From assembly GCA_031261765.1 (NCBI GenBank), contig JAISJA010000006.1:1-5045 (forward strand): DNA of 5,045 nt, in the 5' to 3' direction. Under the pieces are notes generated by a model. That model ran no database searches and was not told the origin of the DNA. It saw nothing but the letters and a program-made list of their open reading frames with translations. Of this stretch, positions 4,384 through 5,045 are shown in pieces. Position numbers and translations under genes: made by a program. Numbering within the stretch: position 1 is the stretch's first letter; each line of letters starts with the position of its first letter. Origin of the DNA: Coriobacteriales bacterium (GTDB lineage: Bacteria > Actinomycetota > Coriobacteriia > Coriobacteriales > UBA8131).

Positions 4384-5045
4384 AGCATGAAATTACCCGA
4401 TATACAAAACCACGCGGTGCTGGCGCCAATGGCCGGCGTGAACGACCCAGCGTTCCGCGCAATTTGCAAGCGCATGGGCGCGGGCCTTACATATACGGAG
4501 ATGATAAGTTCCAAAGGCCTGCAATACGGCAACAAGAAGACACGCGACATGTTGGTATCGCTGCCGGAAGAAGGCAGGTTGGCCGTGCAGCTATTCGGCC
4601 ACGAGCCTGACGTCATGGCGGACGCCGCCAAATGGATAGCACAACAATATAGCGATAAGCTAGCGTTGATAGACGTGAACATGGGATGTCCCGTGCGCAA
4701 GATCGCAGGCAAGGGCGACGGTGCAGCACTTATGGACGAACCCGAGCTTGCGGCCAGTATAGTGCGCGCGATGGCAGAAGCCGTACCATGCCCGATAACC
4801 GTGAAATTCCGCCTGCACCACGACGACGAGCTCCCACTACGTCATTCCGGGCTTGACCCGGAATCCACAGAACGCGCCGACAAGACGCGCCTGCCATTCC
4901 AGGCCACGTGTGCGTTCGCGGCGCTCATGCAAGACGCGGGCGCGAGCGCCATTTGCGTGCACGGACGCACGGCCGGACAGATGTATCGCGGCAGCGCGAA
5001 CCGCGACATAATATCGTATGTAGCACGTGCCGTTGATATACCCGT
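4378..5045 (+). CDS. dusB: tRNA-dihydrouridine synthase, DusB type, 5' part (runs off right edge) with in-frame repeat insertion
   Basis: Dus enzymes are FMN-dependent TIM-barrel proteins that reduce specific uridines in tRNA to dihydrouridine. The 222 visible codons are open to the window edge and carry the family motifs in order: LAPMAGVNDPAFR (15-27), TEMISSKGL (40-48), VQLFG (70-74), DVNMGCPVRKIAGKGDGAALM (99-119) with catalytic C104, VKFR (142-145) with K143, and VHGRT (194-198) with H195. Between VKFR and the helix before VHGRT about 20 extra residues are present; part of them (153-163, PLRHSGLDPES) is encoded by a copy of the palindromic repeat, which keeps the frame open. The catalytic and FMN/RNA-binding motifs remain intact, so the gene may still be functional. 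The start is uncertain: ATG 4378 fits the family's N-terminal spacing, while ATG 4387 fits a leaderless transcript from TATAAT; neither has a Shine-Dalgarno. DusB is favoured over DusA/DusC by the MGCPV-KI-G-G-GAALM block. Ile codons are 9 ATA of 12. Confidence 0.92.
   Translation, partial: MRSMKLPDIQNHAVLAPMAGVNDPAFRAICKRMGAGLTYTEMISSKGLQYGNKKTRDMLVSLPEEGRLAVQLFGHEPDVMADAAKWIAQQYSDKLALIDVNMGCPVRKIAGKGDGAALMDEPELAASIVRAMAEAVPCPITVKFRLHHDDELPLRHSGLDPESTERADKTRLPFQATCAFAALMQDAGASAICVHGRTAGQMYRGSANRDIISYVARAVDIP
4833..4867 (+). repeat. Copy of the palindromic repeat inside dusB
   Basis: It matches the intergenic copy (4318-4352) at 34 of 35 positions, including both arms (ATTCCGGG at 4844-4851 and CCCGGAAT at 4857-4864) and the loop. 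It is read in the frame giving PLRHSGLDPES; another forward frame would hit a TGA in the loop. Near-identity between the two copies suggests recent movement, gene conversion, or selection on the palindrome itself. Confidence 0.88.

Noticed and set aside
4305..4712. Reverse-strand open frame of 135 codons opposite the repeat and dusB
   Set aside because: Its end reads the palindromic repeat backwards (a GQARNDV-like peptide common to such repeats) and the rest is the shadow of dusB.
1..5045. CRISPR array, tRNA or rRNA gene, or insertion sequence
   Set aside because: No regularly spaced repeats, no cloverleaf or rRNA-like stretch, and no transposase frame were found on either strand.

Overview
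The window is bacterial chromosome, fairly GC-rich and densely coded. Every gene I can support is on the + strand: the 3' part of plsY, complete gpsA, complete rpe, a complete cysteine desulfurase of the NifS/IscS family, a DinJ/RelB-type antitoxin with a YafQ-type toxin, and the 5' part of a DusB-type tRNA-dihydrouridine synthase that runs off the right edge. The lineage cannot be fixed from the sequence. The plsY-gpsA pairing occurs in Gram-positive lineages, and the weak or absent Shine-Dalgarno sites at several starts would suit an actinobacterium-like organism such as a Coriobacteriia member. That assignment is a low-confidence inference. A striking compositional mark is isoleucine coding: in gpsA, rpe and nifS I count 44 ATA codons among 51 Ile codons, which is unusual for GC-rich DNA.

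Left region (1-2363): plsY, gpsA and rpe form a tight gene run. plsY and gpsA overlap by ATGA, and rpe follows 25 bases after gpsA behind the best Shine-Dalgarno of the three. GpsA makes sn-glycerol 3-phosphate and PlsY acylates it, so the first two genes are consecutive steps of phospholipid synthesis. Rpe belongs to the pentose phosphate pathway.

Middle region (2364-4243): the cysteine desulfurase is followed directly by an AT-richer toxin-antitoxin module with different codon use. The module's -35 hexamer overlaps the desulfurase stop codon, and the last desulfurase codons are in AT-rich DNA, so the module appears to have landed on the 3' end of nifS. Its promoter region has ATAAT/ATTAT inverted half-sites that could be its operator.

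Right region (4244-5045): a non-coding gap of about 134 bases holds a half copy and a full copy of a palindromic repeat whose core is ATTCCGGG-cttga-CCCGGAAT. Then comes dusB, whose start lies in a perfect 17-base palindrome containing TATAAT. A third, nearly identical repeat copy sits in frame inside dusB and encodes a segment reading RHSGLDPES. It lies between the catalytic Cys/Lys part and the conserved VHGRT motif. This resembles, by analogy, the protein-coding palindromic elements known from Rickettsia, and is the most interesting feature of the window. Extra loops are also seen in GpsA, Rpe and the desulfurase, and PlsY has a Gly-rich tail, so these housekeeping enzymes seem unusually tolerant of insertions.
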